Positions 7,117 through 12,411 of a stretch of 12,411 nucleotides of DNA are shown piece after piece (position 1 is the stretch's first letter; each line of letters opens with the position of its first letter). The notes below the pieces were generated by a model that worked only from the letters and a program-made list of their open reading frames with translations, had not been told where the DNA came from and searched no databases. Source of the DNA: Betaproteobacteria bacterium HGW-Betaproteobacteria-2 (GTDB taxonomy: Bacteria > Pseudomonadota > Gammaproteobacteria > Burkholderiales > Methylophilaceae); NCBI GenBank assembly GCA_002842255.1, contig PHCM01000022.1, positions 1 through 12,411 of the forward strand. The letters run 5' to 3'. A program made the translations under genes and the position numbers.

Positions 7117-8466
7117 ATGTTCGAGAAGATCCTGATTGCCAATCGGGGCGAGATTGCACTGCGTGTGCAGCGCGCCTGCCGTGAACTTGGTATTAAAACT
7201 GTAGCGGTACATTCCGAAGCCGACCGCGAAGCCAAATATGTGCAACTGGCCGATGAGTCAGTTTGTATCGGACCCGCTCCCTCCGGTCAAAGTTATCTGA
7301 ACATTCCTGCGGTCATCAGTGCTGCTGAAGTCACTGATGCGGAAGCGATTCATCCCGGCTATGGCTTTCTTTCTGAAAATGCCGATTTTGCCGAACGTGT
7401 AGAGCAGAGTGGTTTTGTATTCATCGGTCCGCGTGCGGAAACCATCCGCCTGATGGGCGACAAGGTCAGTGCCAAGGAAGCCATGCGCAAGGCTGGCGTG
7501 CCATGTGTGCCGGGTTCGGAAGGCGCGCTGGGCGATGATCCCGAGGAGATTCTGCGCGAGGCCAAACGTATCGGTTATCCGGTCATTATCAAGGCTGCCG
7601 GCGGTGGCGGCGGTCGCGGCATGCGTGTGGTGCACACCGAAGCCGCGCTGCTGGCATCGGTCAACATGACCAAAGCAGAAGCGCAGGGCGCTTTCGGCAA
7701 TCCCATGGTCTACATGGAAAAATTCCTCGAACAGCCGCGCCATATTGAGATCCAGGTGCTTTCCGACCAGCACGGTAATGCGGTCTATCTGGGCGAGCGC
7801 GACTGTTCCATGCAGCGCCGCCACCAGAAAGTGCTGGAGGAAGCGCCGGCGCCCGGTATCAGCACCCGTCTGCGCGACAAGATCGGCGCCCGTTGTGCCG
7901 ATGCCTGCCGTCGTATCAATTATCGCGGTGCCGGTACTTTCGAGTTTCTTTACGAGAATGACGAGTTCTACTTCATCGAGATGAACACCCGCGTGCAGGT
8001 GGAACATCCGGTCACTGAAATGATCACCGGCATTGACATCGTGCAGGAGCAGATCCGTATTGCGGCAGGCGAGAAGCTGACTTTCCGCCAGCGTGACATC
8101 GAATTCAAGGGCCATGCCATTGAATGCCGCATCAATGCTGAAGACCCTTACACTTTTGTACCGTCCCCCGGCCGCATCACGACTTTCCACATGCCGGGCG
8201 GTCCCGGTGTCCGTGTCGATACTCATGCCTATCAGAACTACATGGTGCCACCGCACTATGATTCCATGATCGGCAAGCTGATTACCCACGGCGCCACACG
8301 CGAGCAGGCGATCGCCAAGATGCGCATTGCCTTGTCCGAGATGGCGGTCGAAGGTATCAAGACCAATGTCGCGCTGCATCGCGATCTGCTTGCAGATGCG
8401 GCTTTCCATCTGGGCGGCACCAGCATCCATTATCTCGAGCAGAAGCTCGGGTTGAATTCCAAGTAA
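7117..8466 (+). CDS. accC: AccC, biotin carboxylase subunit of acetyl-CoA carboxylase
   Basis: AccC carboxylates the biotin on AccB using ATP and bicarbonate. The 449-residue protein matches the E. coli enzyme in length and landmarks: [17 protein letters not shown] at the N-terminus, K159 preceding the glycine-rich ATP-grasp loop (GGGGGRGMR, about 162-170), [16 protein letters not shown], and [14 protein letters not shown] with E288 and R292 at the same positions as the E. coli catalytic residues. The start has AAGGA at 7106-7110, 6 nt upstream, overlapping the accB stop. The coding region is intact. prmA follows after 19 nt. Confidence 0.97.
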   Translation: MFEKILIANRGEIALRVQRACRELGIKTVAVHSEADREAKYVQLADESVCIGPAPSGQSYLNIPAVISAAEVTDAEAIHPGYGFLSENADFAERVEQSGFVFIGPRAETIRLMGDKVSAKEAMRKAGVPCVPGSEGALGDDPEEILREAKRIGYPVIIKAAGGGGGRGMRVVHTEAALLASVNMTKAEAQGAFGNPMVYMEKFLEQPRHIEIQVLSDQHGNAVYLGERDCSMQRRHQKVLEEAPAPGISTRLRDKIGARCADACRRINYRGAGTFEFLYENDEFYFIEMNTRVQVEHPVTEMITGIDIVQEQIRIAAGEKLTFRQRDIEFKGHAIECRINAEDPYTFVPSPGRITTFHMPGGPGVRVDTHAYQNYMVPPHYDSMIGKLITHGATREQAIAKMRIALSEMAVEGIKTNVALHRDLLADAAFHLGGTSIHYLEQKLGLNSK

Positions 8467-8485
8467 CGTTCGCTGAACATCAGTA

Positions 8486-9394
8486 ATGGCCTGGATTTCT
8501 CTCAAGATTGAGGCGCATGACAATACGGCCGAGTTGCTCAGTGATACGCTGATGGAACTGGGCGCATTGTCTGCGACCATCGAAGATGCCAATGCGGAAA
8601 CGCCGGATGAGCAGCCGATCTTCGGCGAACCGGGCGATCCGCCTCCCGGTATCTGGCAGCAGAACATCGTCAGCGCGCTGTTCAATGACGATGCCGATGT
8701 GGCGGCGCTGATGACCGATTTGGCAAAGGCAACGGGCTTGCAGAATCTGTCCTATGAGGTCGAGCAGGTCGCGGAGCAGGACTGGGTGCGGGCGACGCAG
8801 TCGCAGTTCGATCCGATCCGCATTCGCGACGACCTCTGGATCGTACCGACCTGGCATGATGCGCCCAATCCTGCCGGCCTGAATATCATTCTGGATCCCG
8901 GTCTCGCATTCGGCACCGGTAGCCATCCGACTACGCATCTATGTCTGGCTTGGTTGGCAGATAACGTCAAACCGGGCATGCATGTGCTGGATTATGGTTG
9001 TGGCTCCGGCATTCTTGCGATTGCCGCGAAAAAGCTCGGTGCCGGGCGCGTGGTCGGCACCGATATCGATCCGCAGGCCATCGTGGCCAGCCACTACAAC
9101 GCGGAGCAGAATCAGGTGGAGGCCGAATTCTATCTGCCGGACCAGCTGGCGCCGAATCAGTTACGTGATGAACCGGCAGATCTGGTGGTGGCCAATATTC
9201 TCTCCAGCGCACTTTCTGTGCTGGCACCCGCTTTGGCGGTAGCCTGCAAGCCGGGCGGCAGCATTGCCTTGTCCGGCATATTGCGCGAACAGGCTGAGCA
9301 GGTCTCGGCTATCTATGCCGAGTGGTTCGATATGCAAGCCCCGGTTTATATGGAGAGCTGGGTTCTACTCACAGGCACCAGAAAATGCGCCTAG
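8486..9394 (+). CDS. prmA: PrmA, ribosomal protein L11 methyltransferase
   Basis: PrmA trimethylates residues of ribosomal protein L11 using S-adenosylmethionine. The 302-residue protein has the N-terminal substrate-recognition domain (MAWISLKIEAHDNTAELLSD onward) with QDWVRATQSQFDPI (about 98-111). The Rossmann methyltransferase domain follows, with LDPGLAFGTGSHPTT, the SAM-binding VLDYGCGSGILAIAA, GTDIDPQAI and the catalytic-loop-type VVANILSSAL. Length is normal for the family. accC-prmA adjacency is common in betaproteobacteria. No clear Shine-Dalgarno precedes ATG 8486, but MAW is the conserved start of the family. Its 3' end overlaps the next gene by 10 nt. Confidence 0.95.
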   Translation: MAWISLKIEAHDNTAELLSDTLMELGALSATIEDANAETPDEQPIFGEPGDPPPGIWQQNIVSALFNDDADVAALMTDLAKATGLQNLSYEVEQVAEQDWVRATQSQFDPIRIRDDLWIVPTWHDAPNPAGLNIILDPGLAFGTGSHPTTHLCLAWLADNVKPGMHVLDYGCGSGILAIAAKKLGAGRVVGTDIDPQAIVASHYNAEQNQVEAEFYLPDQLAPNQLRDEPADLVVANILSSALSVLAPALAVACKPGGSIALSGILREQAEQVSAIYAEWFDMQAPVYMESWVLLTGTRKCA

Positions 9395-10353
9395 TCACGA
9401 CATGCCCTCAGTGCAGTGCAGCGTTCTATGTCGGCCCGGAACAGCTGGCGGCGCATCGTGGAGACGTGCGTTGCGGCAAGTGTGAGCATGTGTTCAACGC
9501 GTTGGACAGATTGGCAGAAGTTGAAGACGAAGAGATAGTCGAGGCGATAGCGCCGCCAGCCTCCGTAGCTGAGGAATCTGTAGTTGAGACACTGCCGGAG
9601 CCTGAACCGCAATCCCAGGTAGCTATTGATGATATAGAAATCATTGCGGAGCATGACGAAGCGCTTGAAGCACCGGCTGCTGAATCGCAATCAGCTTCAT
9701 CCGATGCGGGCGAAGGGGTAGAAAATGAGTATAAAACTCCTGAAATAACATCCCCCGAGCCTGCTCAACCAGTTTTCAATATCACCGATTTCAGCGTCCC
9801 TCCATCGGCAACCGTCCTCAGTCCGACCATGATGGACGATGCCGCCAGAAACAAGACGGGCACATCGAAAAAGAGCGGTATCGCGAAGTTCCTGATGGTA
9901 TTCGTCGTGCTGTTGTTGATCCTGTTGACGCTGGCGCAAACCGCTTATTATCTGCGTTCAGACATCGCAGCGCGCTGGCCACAAGCCAGACCTTATCTGG
10001 AACAGGCCTGTACATGGCTGCAATGTGAAGTGGGTTTGCCGAAAAAGGCCGACCTGATCGCGATCGATGATTCCGACCTGAAGGAAGATGTCGACCGCCA
10101 GGGGCTGATTCTGCTTTACACAACGCTGGTCAACAAGGCCGACCATAGTCAGGAATTCCCGCTGCTGGAATTGACGCTGACTGATGCCGATGATAAACCG
10201 TTGTTGCGTCGCACATTCCAGCCCGGGGAATATCTGCCGGCAGGCGCAGATATCCGGCGCGGTATCTCGGCACAAGGGCGGATTGATATCAAATTGTCGA
10301 TGTCAGTGGAAGATGCTGCTGTCGCCGGTTACCGGCTGTTTGTCACTTATTGA
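9385..10353 (+). CDS. Zinc-ribbon, DUF3426 single-pass membrane protein
   Basis: The 322-residue protein starts MRLVTTCPQCSAAFYV. Two CxxC pairs (C7/C10 and C30/C33, GDVRCGKCEHVF) form the MJ0042-type zinc ribbon. An acidic, low-complexity region (about 45-160, rich in Glu, Ala and Pro) follows, then one transmembrane helix (about 165-190, KFLMVFVVLLLILLTLAQTA), then a C-terminal domain ending in LLRRTFQPGEYLPAGADIRR ... AAVAGYRLFVTY, the DUF3426 signature. The zinc ribbon should be cytoplasmic and the C-terminal domain periplasmic. Function is not established. ATG 9385 is preferred because the CPQC motif normally starts within the first ten residues; the frame continues upstream inside prmA but that would add an unrelated leader. 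It overlaps prmA by 10 nt, implying coupling. No terminator is seen after its stop. Confidence 0.85.
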   Translation: MRLVTTCPQCSAAFYVGPEQLAAHRGDVRCGKCEHVFNALDRLAEVEDEEIVEAIAPPASVAEESVVETLPEPEPQSQVAIDDIEIIAEHDEALEAPAAESQSASSDAGEGVENEYKTPEITSPEPAQPVFNITDFSVPPSATVLSPTMMDDAARNKTGTSKKSGIAKFLMVFVVLLLILLTLAQTAYYLRSDIAARWPQARPYLEQACTWLQCEVGLPKKADLIAIDDSDLKEDVDRQGLILLYTTLVNKADHSQEFPLLELTLTDADDKPLLRRTFQPGEYLPAGADIRRGISAQGRIDIKLSMSVEDAAVAGYRLFVTY

Positions 10354-10478
10354 GCACAGAATTTCAGTACAGGATTTTGCATTTCAGTCGCGCAATCTAA
10401 TGAAAATCATGAGTCCGCATTCATGACTATCTATACAGGAATTATTTATAAGCGCTGTATGATTTGATTCATGCACTA

Positions 10479-10497
10479 CACATTGTTTTGCAATGTG
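10479..10497. promoter_or_regulatory. 7-bp inverted repeat in the pqqA leader
   Basis: CACATTG (10479-10485) and CAATGTG (10491-10497) are perfectly complementary across a TTTTG loop, 14 nt upstream of the pqqA Shine-Dalgarno. There is no T-run, so it is not a terminator; it may be an operator or a 5' untranslated hairpin. The 170-bp leader also has an AT-rich stretch with TATGAT at 10458-10463 as a possible -10, and short direct repeats ATTTCAGT (10361, 10381) and TACAGGA (10368, 10434). No -35 is convincing. Confidence 0.4.
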
Positions 10498-10523
10498 CTT
10501 AAAATCAGACAGGAGAATCAATC

Positions 10524-10595
10524 ATGTGGACAAAGCCAGCAGCTACTGAAATGCGTTTCGGTTTTGAAGTAACCATGTACGTTTGCAATCGCTAA
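10524..10595 (+). CDS. pqqA: PqqA, pyrroloquinoline quinone precursor peptide (stand-alone)
   Basis: A 23-codon gene encodes a peptide that begins MWTKPA and ends [13 protein letters not shown], the hallmark of PqqA. In this family the Glu and Tyr of the E-x-x-x-Y motif are cross-linked by the radical-SAM enzyme PqqE with the chaperone PqqD, then processed to the redox cofactor PQQ. Here they are E15 and Y19, the usual positions for a 23-residue PqqA. AGGAG at 10511-10515, 8 nt before the ATG, is the best Shine-Dalgarno in the surrounding area. C21 replaces the Ala or Ser common in better-known PqqA peptides. No pqqB, C, D or E follows: a hairpin and an intrinsic terminator come within 75 nt, and then an opposite-strand gene. 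It is therefore a separate transcription unit, and the remaining pathway must be elsewhere if it functions. It is too short for standard gene callers. Confidence 0.93.
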   Translation: MWTKPAATEMRFGFEVTMYVCNR

Positions 10596-10610
10596 TATCG
10601 ATTGAAACGG

Positions 10611-10637
10611 TTTGAACCAGTCATGTACTGGTTCAAA
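10611..10637 (+). other. 11-bp perfect hairpin downstream of pqqA
   Basis: TTTGAACCAGT (10611-10621) and ACTGGTTCAAA (10627-10637) form a perfect 11-bp stem with loop CATGT, 15 nt after the pqqA stop and only 4 nt before the terminator stem. It has no T-tail. A smaller 6-bp stem CAATCG/CGATTG (10586-10591, 10599-10604) spans the pqqA stop. Together they make a tightly folded 3' end that may stabilise the very short mRNA. Confidence 0.7.
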
Positions 10638-10641
10638 AAGC

Positions 10642-10668
10642 AAAAAGGAGGCGAAAGCCTCCTTTTTT
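10642..10668 (+). terminator. Rho-independent terminator of pqqA, probably bidirectional
   Basis: AAAAAGGAGGC (10642-10652) pairs with GCCTCCTTTTT (10657-10667) around a GAAA tetraloop, giving a GC-rich core and a six-T run. The A-run on the 5' side becomes a T-run on the minus strand, so it can also end the macro-domain gene, whose stop codon is at 10695-10697. Confidence 0.93.
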
Positions 10669-10694
10669 ATTGCCATTACGGCAGGCTGGGATTT

Positions 10695-11183
10695 CTAATC
10701 TAGAGGTTCGGTCTTGGGTTTGTTGCAGATATGGATATCAATGCCATGTTTGTCAGCGGCAGCCTGTACGACTTTGGACACATCCTCCCATTTCAGACCG
10801 CCGAAACCGCAGCCGATCTTGGTCATGTAGAGCGGAATCTTGAGAAAGCTGGCGAAATCGGCGGCGTGGTTGACCACACGTTCGATCGCATTGATATCGG
10901 CATAGACCTTGCCATCCACGCCGTAGTCCTTTTGTGTCAGGCCGTTCAATACATAAAGATCCTTGTCCTCGATCTGCACTTCAACGACGCGCCCCAGTAT
11001 GTTGCGCCCCATTTTGTTCGCAATCTGACAGTAGGAGCGATATGGCGGAAAGATCATGGGGAAGGTTGAACGCAGGGCAAGGGACTGGCCGAATCCCATC
11101 ACGCCTTTGGTGTTGCAGCCGTGAAGAATCACCCCCTGCTGAATTTTGGTGAGATCCTGTTCGATTTCAATCAACTTGCCCAT
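10695..11183 (-). CDS. Stand-alone macro-domain protein (ADP-ribose-binding/processing)
   Basis: This 162-residue protein consists of one macro domain. The N-terminal block GVILHGCNTKGVMGFG (residues 17-32) is the ADP-ribose-binding motif, with N24 and the GVMGxG loop; ALRSTFP follows. The second conserved loop is PLYMTKIGCGFGGLKWEDV (about 117-135), matching the IGCGLGGLxW block of the family. Macro domains bind ADP-ribose and often hydrolyse ADP-ribose adducts or ADP-ribose-1''-phosphate. Similar small single-domain proteins are frequent in phages and bacteria. The glycine-rich second loop is like the TARG1/DarG/phage type, but no DarT-type toxin is next to it, so it is not a visible toxin-antitoxin pair. 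AGGAA lies 7 nt before the ATG on the minus strand (11189-11193). It is isolated between two plus-strand genes, and the substrate is unknown. Confidence 0.85.
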   Translation of the reverse strand: MGKLIEIEQDLTKIQQGVILHGCNTKGVMGFGQSLALRSTFPMIFPPYRSYCQIANKMGRNILGRVVEVQIEDKDLYVLNGLTQKDYGVDGKVYADINAIERVVNHAADFASFLKIPLYMTKIGCGFGGLKWEDVSKVVQAAADKHGIDIHICNKPKTEPLD

Positions 11184-11210
11184 GAGTGTTCCTGCTTTGT
11201 TATTGATGGA

Positions 11211-11264
11211 TTACGTAACATTATGCTACCAAGTCCTTGCAAGATAAATGCAGCAATTTACGTA
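11211..11264. promoter_or_regulatory. Two TTACGTA motifs in the macro-domain/ettA divergent gap
   Basis: TTACGTAA (11211-11218, a perfect 8-bp palindrome) and TTACGTA (11258-11264) recur 47 bp apart in the 138-bp gap between the divergent macro-domain gene and ettA. Repeated palindromic motifs in a divergent gap can be operator sites. No convincing sigma-70 promoter was found for either gene here. Confidence 0.3.
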
Positions 11265-11321
11265 CCAAAATCGCAGTTCATGCAGTAAGCTTCATCTTTT
11301 TCCTAAGCAAGTGTTCCGACC

Positions 11322-12411
11322 ATGGCTCAATATGTAATGTCCATGCTCCGCGTGAGCAAAGTCGTGCCGCCCAAGCGGCAAATCATCAAGGATATTTCGC
11401 TGTCCTTCTTTCCCGGCGCCAAGATCGGCTTGCTCGGCCTCAACGGTGCCGGCAAGTCCACCGTGCTGCGTATCATGGCCGGCGTCGACAAGGAATACGA
11501 AGGCGACGTGCAGTGGCAGCCCGGCATTTCCATCGGCTATTTGCCGCAGGAACCGCAACTCGACACGGACAAGACTGTGCGTGAGGAAGTGGAATCCGGA
11601 CTGGGTGCCGTGATGGAGGCGAAACAGAAGCTGGACGAGATTTACGCTGCCTATGCCGAGCCGGATGCCGACTTCGACAAGCTGGCGGAGGAGCAGGCCA
11701 AATACGAGAACATCATTGCTGCCAGCGGCTCCGATGTTGAACACCAACTGGAAATCGCCGCCGATGCACTGCGCCTACCACCCTGGGAGGCGAAGATCGG
11801 CCCCTTGTCCGGCGGTGAGAAGCGTCGCGTTGCCCTCTGCAAGCTGTTGCTGTCCAAACCCGACATGTTGTTACTGGACGAGCCGACCAACCACCTGGAT
11901 GCGGAGTCGGTCGAATGGCTGGAGCAGTTTCTCGTGCGCTTCCCCGGCACCGTGGTTGCCGTCACCCATGACCGCTATTTCCTCGACAATGCGGCGGAAT
12001 GGATTCTGGAACTGGACCGCGGCCAGGGCATTCCCTGGAAAGGCAACTATTCCAGCTGGCTGGAACAGAAAGAGGCGAGGCTGGAGCAGGAAAACAAGCA
12101 GGTCGATGCCCACATGAAAGCCATGAAGCAGGAGCTGGAATGGGTGCGGCAGAATCCCAAGGCACGCCAGGCCAAGTCCAAGGCGCGTTTGAGCCGATAC
12201 GAGGAAATGAGCTCGGTCGAATACCAGAAGCGCAATGAAACGCAGGAAATCTTCATTCCGCTCGGCGAGCGGCTGGGCGATCAGGTCATCGAGTTCAGCA
12301 ATGTCAGCAAGTCGTTCGGTGACCGTCTGCTGATTGATAACCTCAGCTTCAGCGTACCGCCCGGCGCCATTGTCGGCATCATCGGCCCCAACGGCGCCGG
12401 TAAATCCACCC
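11322..12411 (+). CDS. ettA: EttA, energy-dependent translational throttle ABC-F ATPase (3' truncated by window edge)
   Basis: The first 363 codons are present and the frame runs off the right edge without a stop; the family is about 555 residues. EttA binds the ribosomal E site and gates the first peptide-bond step according to the ADP/ATP ratio. Seen in order: MAQYVMSMLRVSKVVPPKRQ, Walker A GLNGAGKST (39-47), LPQEPQL (74-80), ABC signature LSGGEKRR (162-169), Walker B/H-loop region LLLDEPTNHLD (183-193) and VTHDRYFLDN. The charged interdomain linker (about 240-325) includes ELEWVRQ and ends SSVEYQKRNE. The second nucleotide-binding domain begins at about 330, with its Walker A GPNGAGKST at 355-363, exactly at the window end. 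The start matches the conserved family N-terminus, and an in-frame TAA a few codons upstream excludes a longer form. The Shine-Dalgarno is weak. Confidence 0.96.
   Translation, partial: MAQYVMSMLRVSKVVPPKRQIIKDISLSFFPGAKIGLLGLNGAGKSTVLRIMAGVDKEYEGDVQWQPGISIGYLPQEPQLDTDKTVREEVESGLGAVMEAKQKLDEIYAAYAEPDADFDKLAEEQAKYENIIAASGSDVEHQLEIAADALRLPPWEAKIGPLSGGEKRRVALCKLLLSKPDMLLLDEPTNHLDAESVEWLEQFLVRFPGTVVAVTHDRYFLDNAAEWILELDRGQGIPWKGNYSSWLEQKEARLEQENKQVDAHMKAMKQELEWVRQNPKARQAKSKARLSRYEEMSSVEYQKRNETQEIFIPLGERLGDQVIEFSNVSKSFGDRLLIDNLSFSVPPGAIVGIIGPNGAGKST

Noticed and set aside
7258..8685. Long minus-strand open frame (475 codons) opposite accC
   Set aside because: It lies antisense to an intact, highly conserved accC in a GC-biased region. 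The translation is not recognisable as any family and has no ribosome binding site; it is a shadow frame.
10184..10426. 80-codon frame overlapping the end of the zinc-ribbon gene
   Set aside because: Most of it lies out of phase within the DUF3426 coding region, and no recognisable protein is encoded.
10479..10497. Leader inverted repeat as a terminator of the zinc-ribbon gene
   Set aside because: It has only a 7-bp AT-rich stem and no T-run on either strand side, so it does not meet the intrinsic terminator pattern.
10611..10637. First hairpin after pqqA as the intrinsic terminator
   Set aside because: It is followed by AAAAGC and not by a T-run. The stem at 10642-10668 with six Ts is the terminator.
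10695..11183. Macro-domain gene as the antitoxin of a DarTG toxin-antitoxin system
   Set aside because: No ADP-ribosyltransferase toxin is adjacent; the neighbours are pqqA and ettA, and the gap sizes leave no room for one.
11653..12117. Plus-strand open frame in another phase inside ettA
   Set aside because: It is rich in Arg, Ser and Pro with no family resemblance, and the ettA frame through the region is continuous with all ABC motifs.

Overview
The window reads as an ordinary chromosomal segment of a betaproteobacterium, most likely order Nitrosomonadales (Gallionellaceae, Methylophilaceae or a relative). This rests on the moderate GC content, the hemX-hemY pair, the aroQ-accB-accC-prmA-zinc-ribbon (DUF3426) series, the style of the protein sequences, and a PqqA peptide. 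Genus cannot be fixed from the sequence alone. Almost every gene is a recognisable housekeeping gene.

Layout. Positions 1-1546 (+) hold the 3' end of hemX and all of hemY, overlapping by 1 nt (TGATG). Converging on hemY with a 4-nt overlap is a minus-strand 2Fe-2S ferredoxin/FAD/NAD(P)H oxidoreductase (1543-2574). Upstream of it lies a 144-bp repeat with imperfect terminal inverted repeats (2595-2738), then fxsA (2791-3249, minus). Divergent from fxsA after only 18 nt is a plus-strand cluster: cutA, dsbD (probably starting at a GTG that overlaps the cutA stop) and a membrane-anchored TlpA/ResA-type thioredoxin. After about 130 nt comes aroQ, accB, accC, prmA and a zinc-ribbon membrane protein. 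An 8-bp hairpin sits over the aroQ stop codon in front of accB.

The most interesting part is 10354-11321. A 23-codon gene at 10524-10595 encodes PqqA, the ribosomally made precursor peptide of the cofactor pyrroloquinoline quinone. It stands alone, with its own Shine-Dalgarno sequence, an upstream inverted repeat, an 11-bp perfect hairpin just downstream, and a strong, probably bidirectional intrinsic terminator. No pqqBCDE gene follows. The downstream hairpin partly copies a stretch of the pqqA coding sequence and could form an alternative structure with it. On the other side of the terminator, on the minus strand, is a stand-alone macro-domain (ADP-ribose-binding) protein. The window ends inside ettA, the energy-sensing translational ABC-F factor.

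How the genes fit together. DsbD carries electrons from cytoplasmic thioredoxin to the periplasm, and the neighbouring TlpA-like protein is a plausible recipient, for example for cytochrome c maturation or disulfide reduction. AroQ (shikimate pathway) is co-transcribed with the biotin carrier and biotin carboxylase of acetyl-CoA carboxylase. PqqA would supply a PQQ pathway encoded elsewhere, serving periplasmic quinoprotein dehydrogenases. No tRNA, rRNA, CRISPR array, transposase or prophage was seen.
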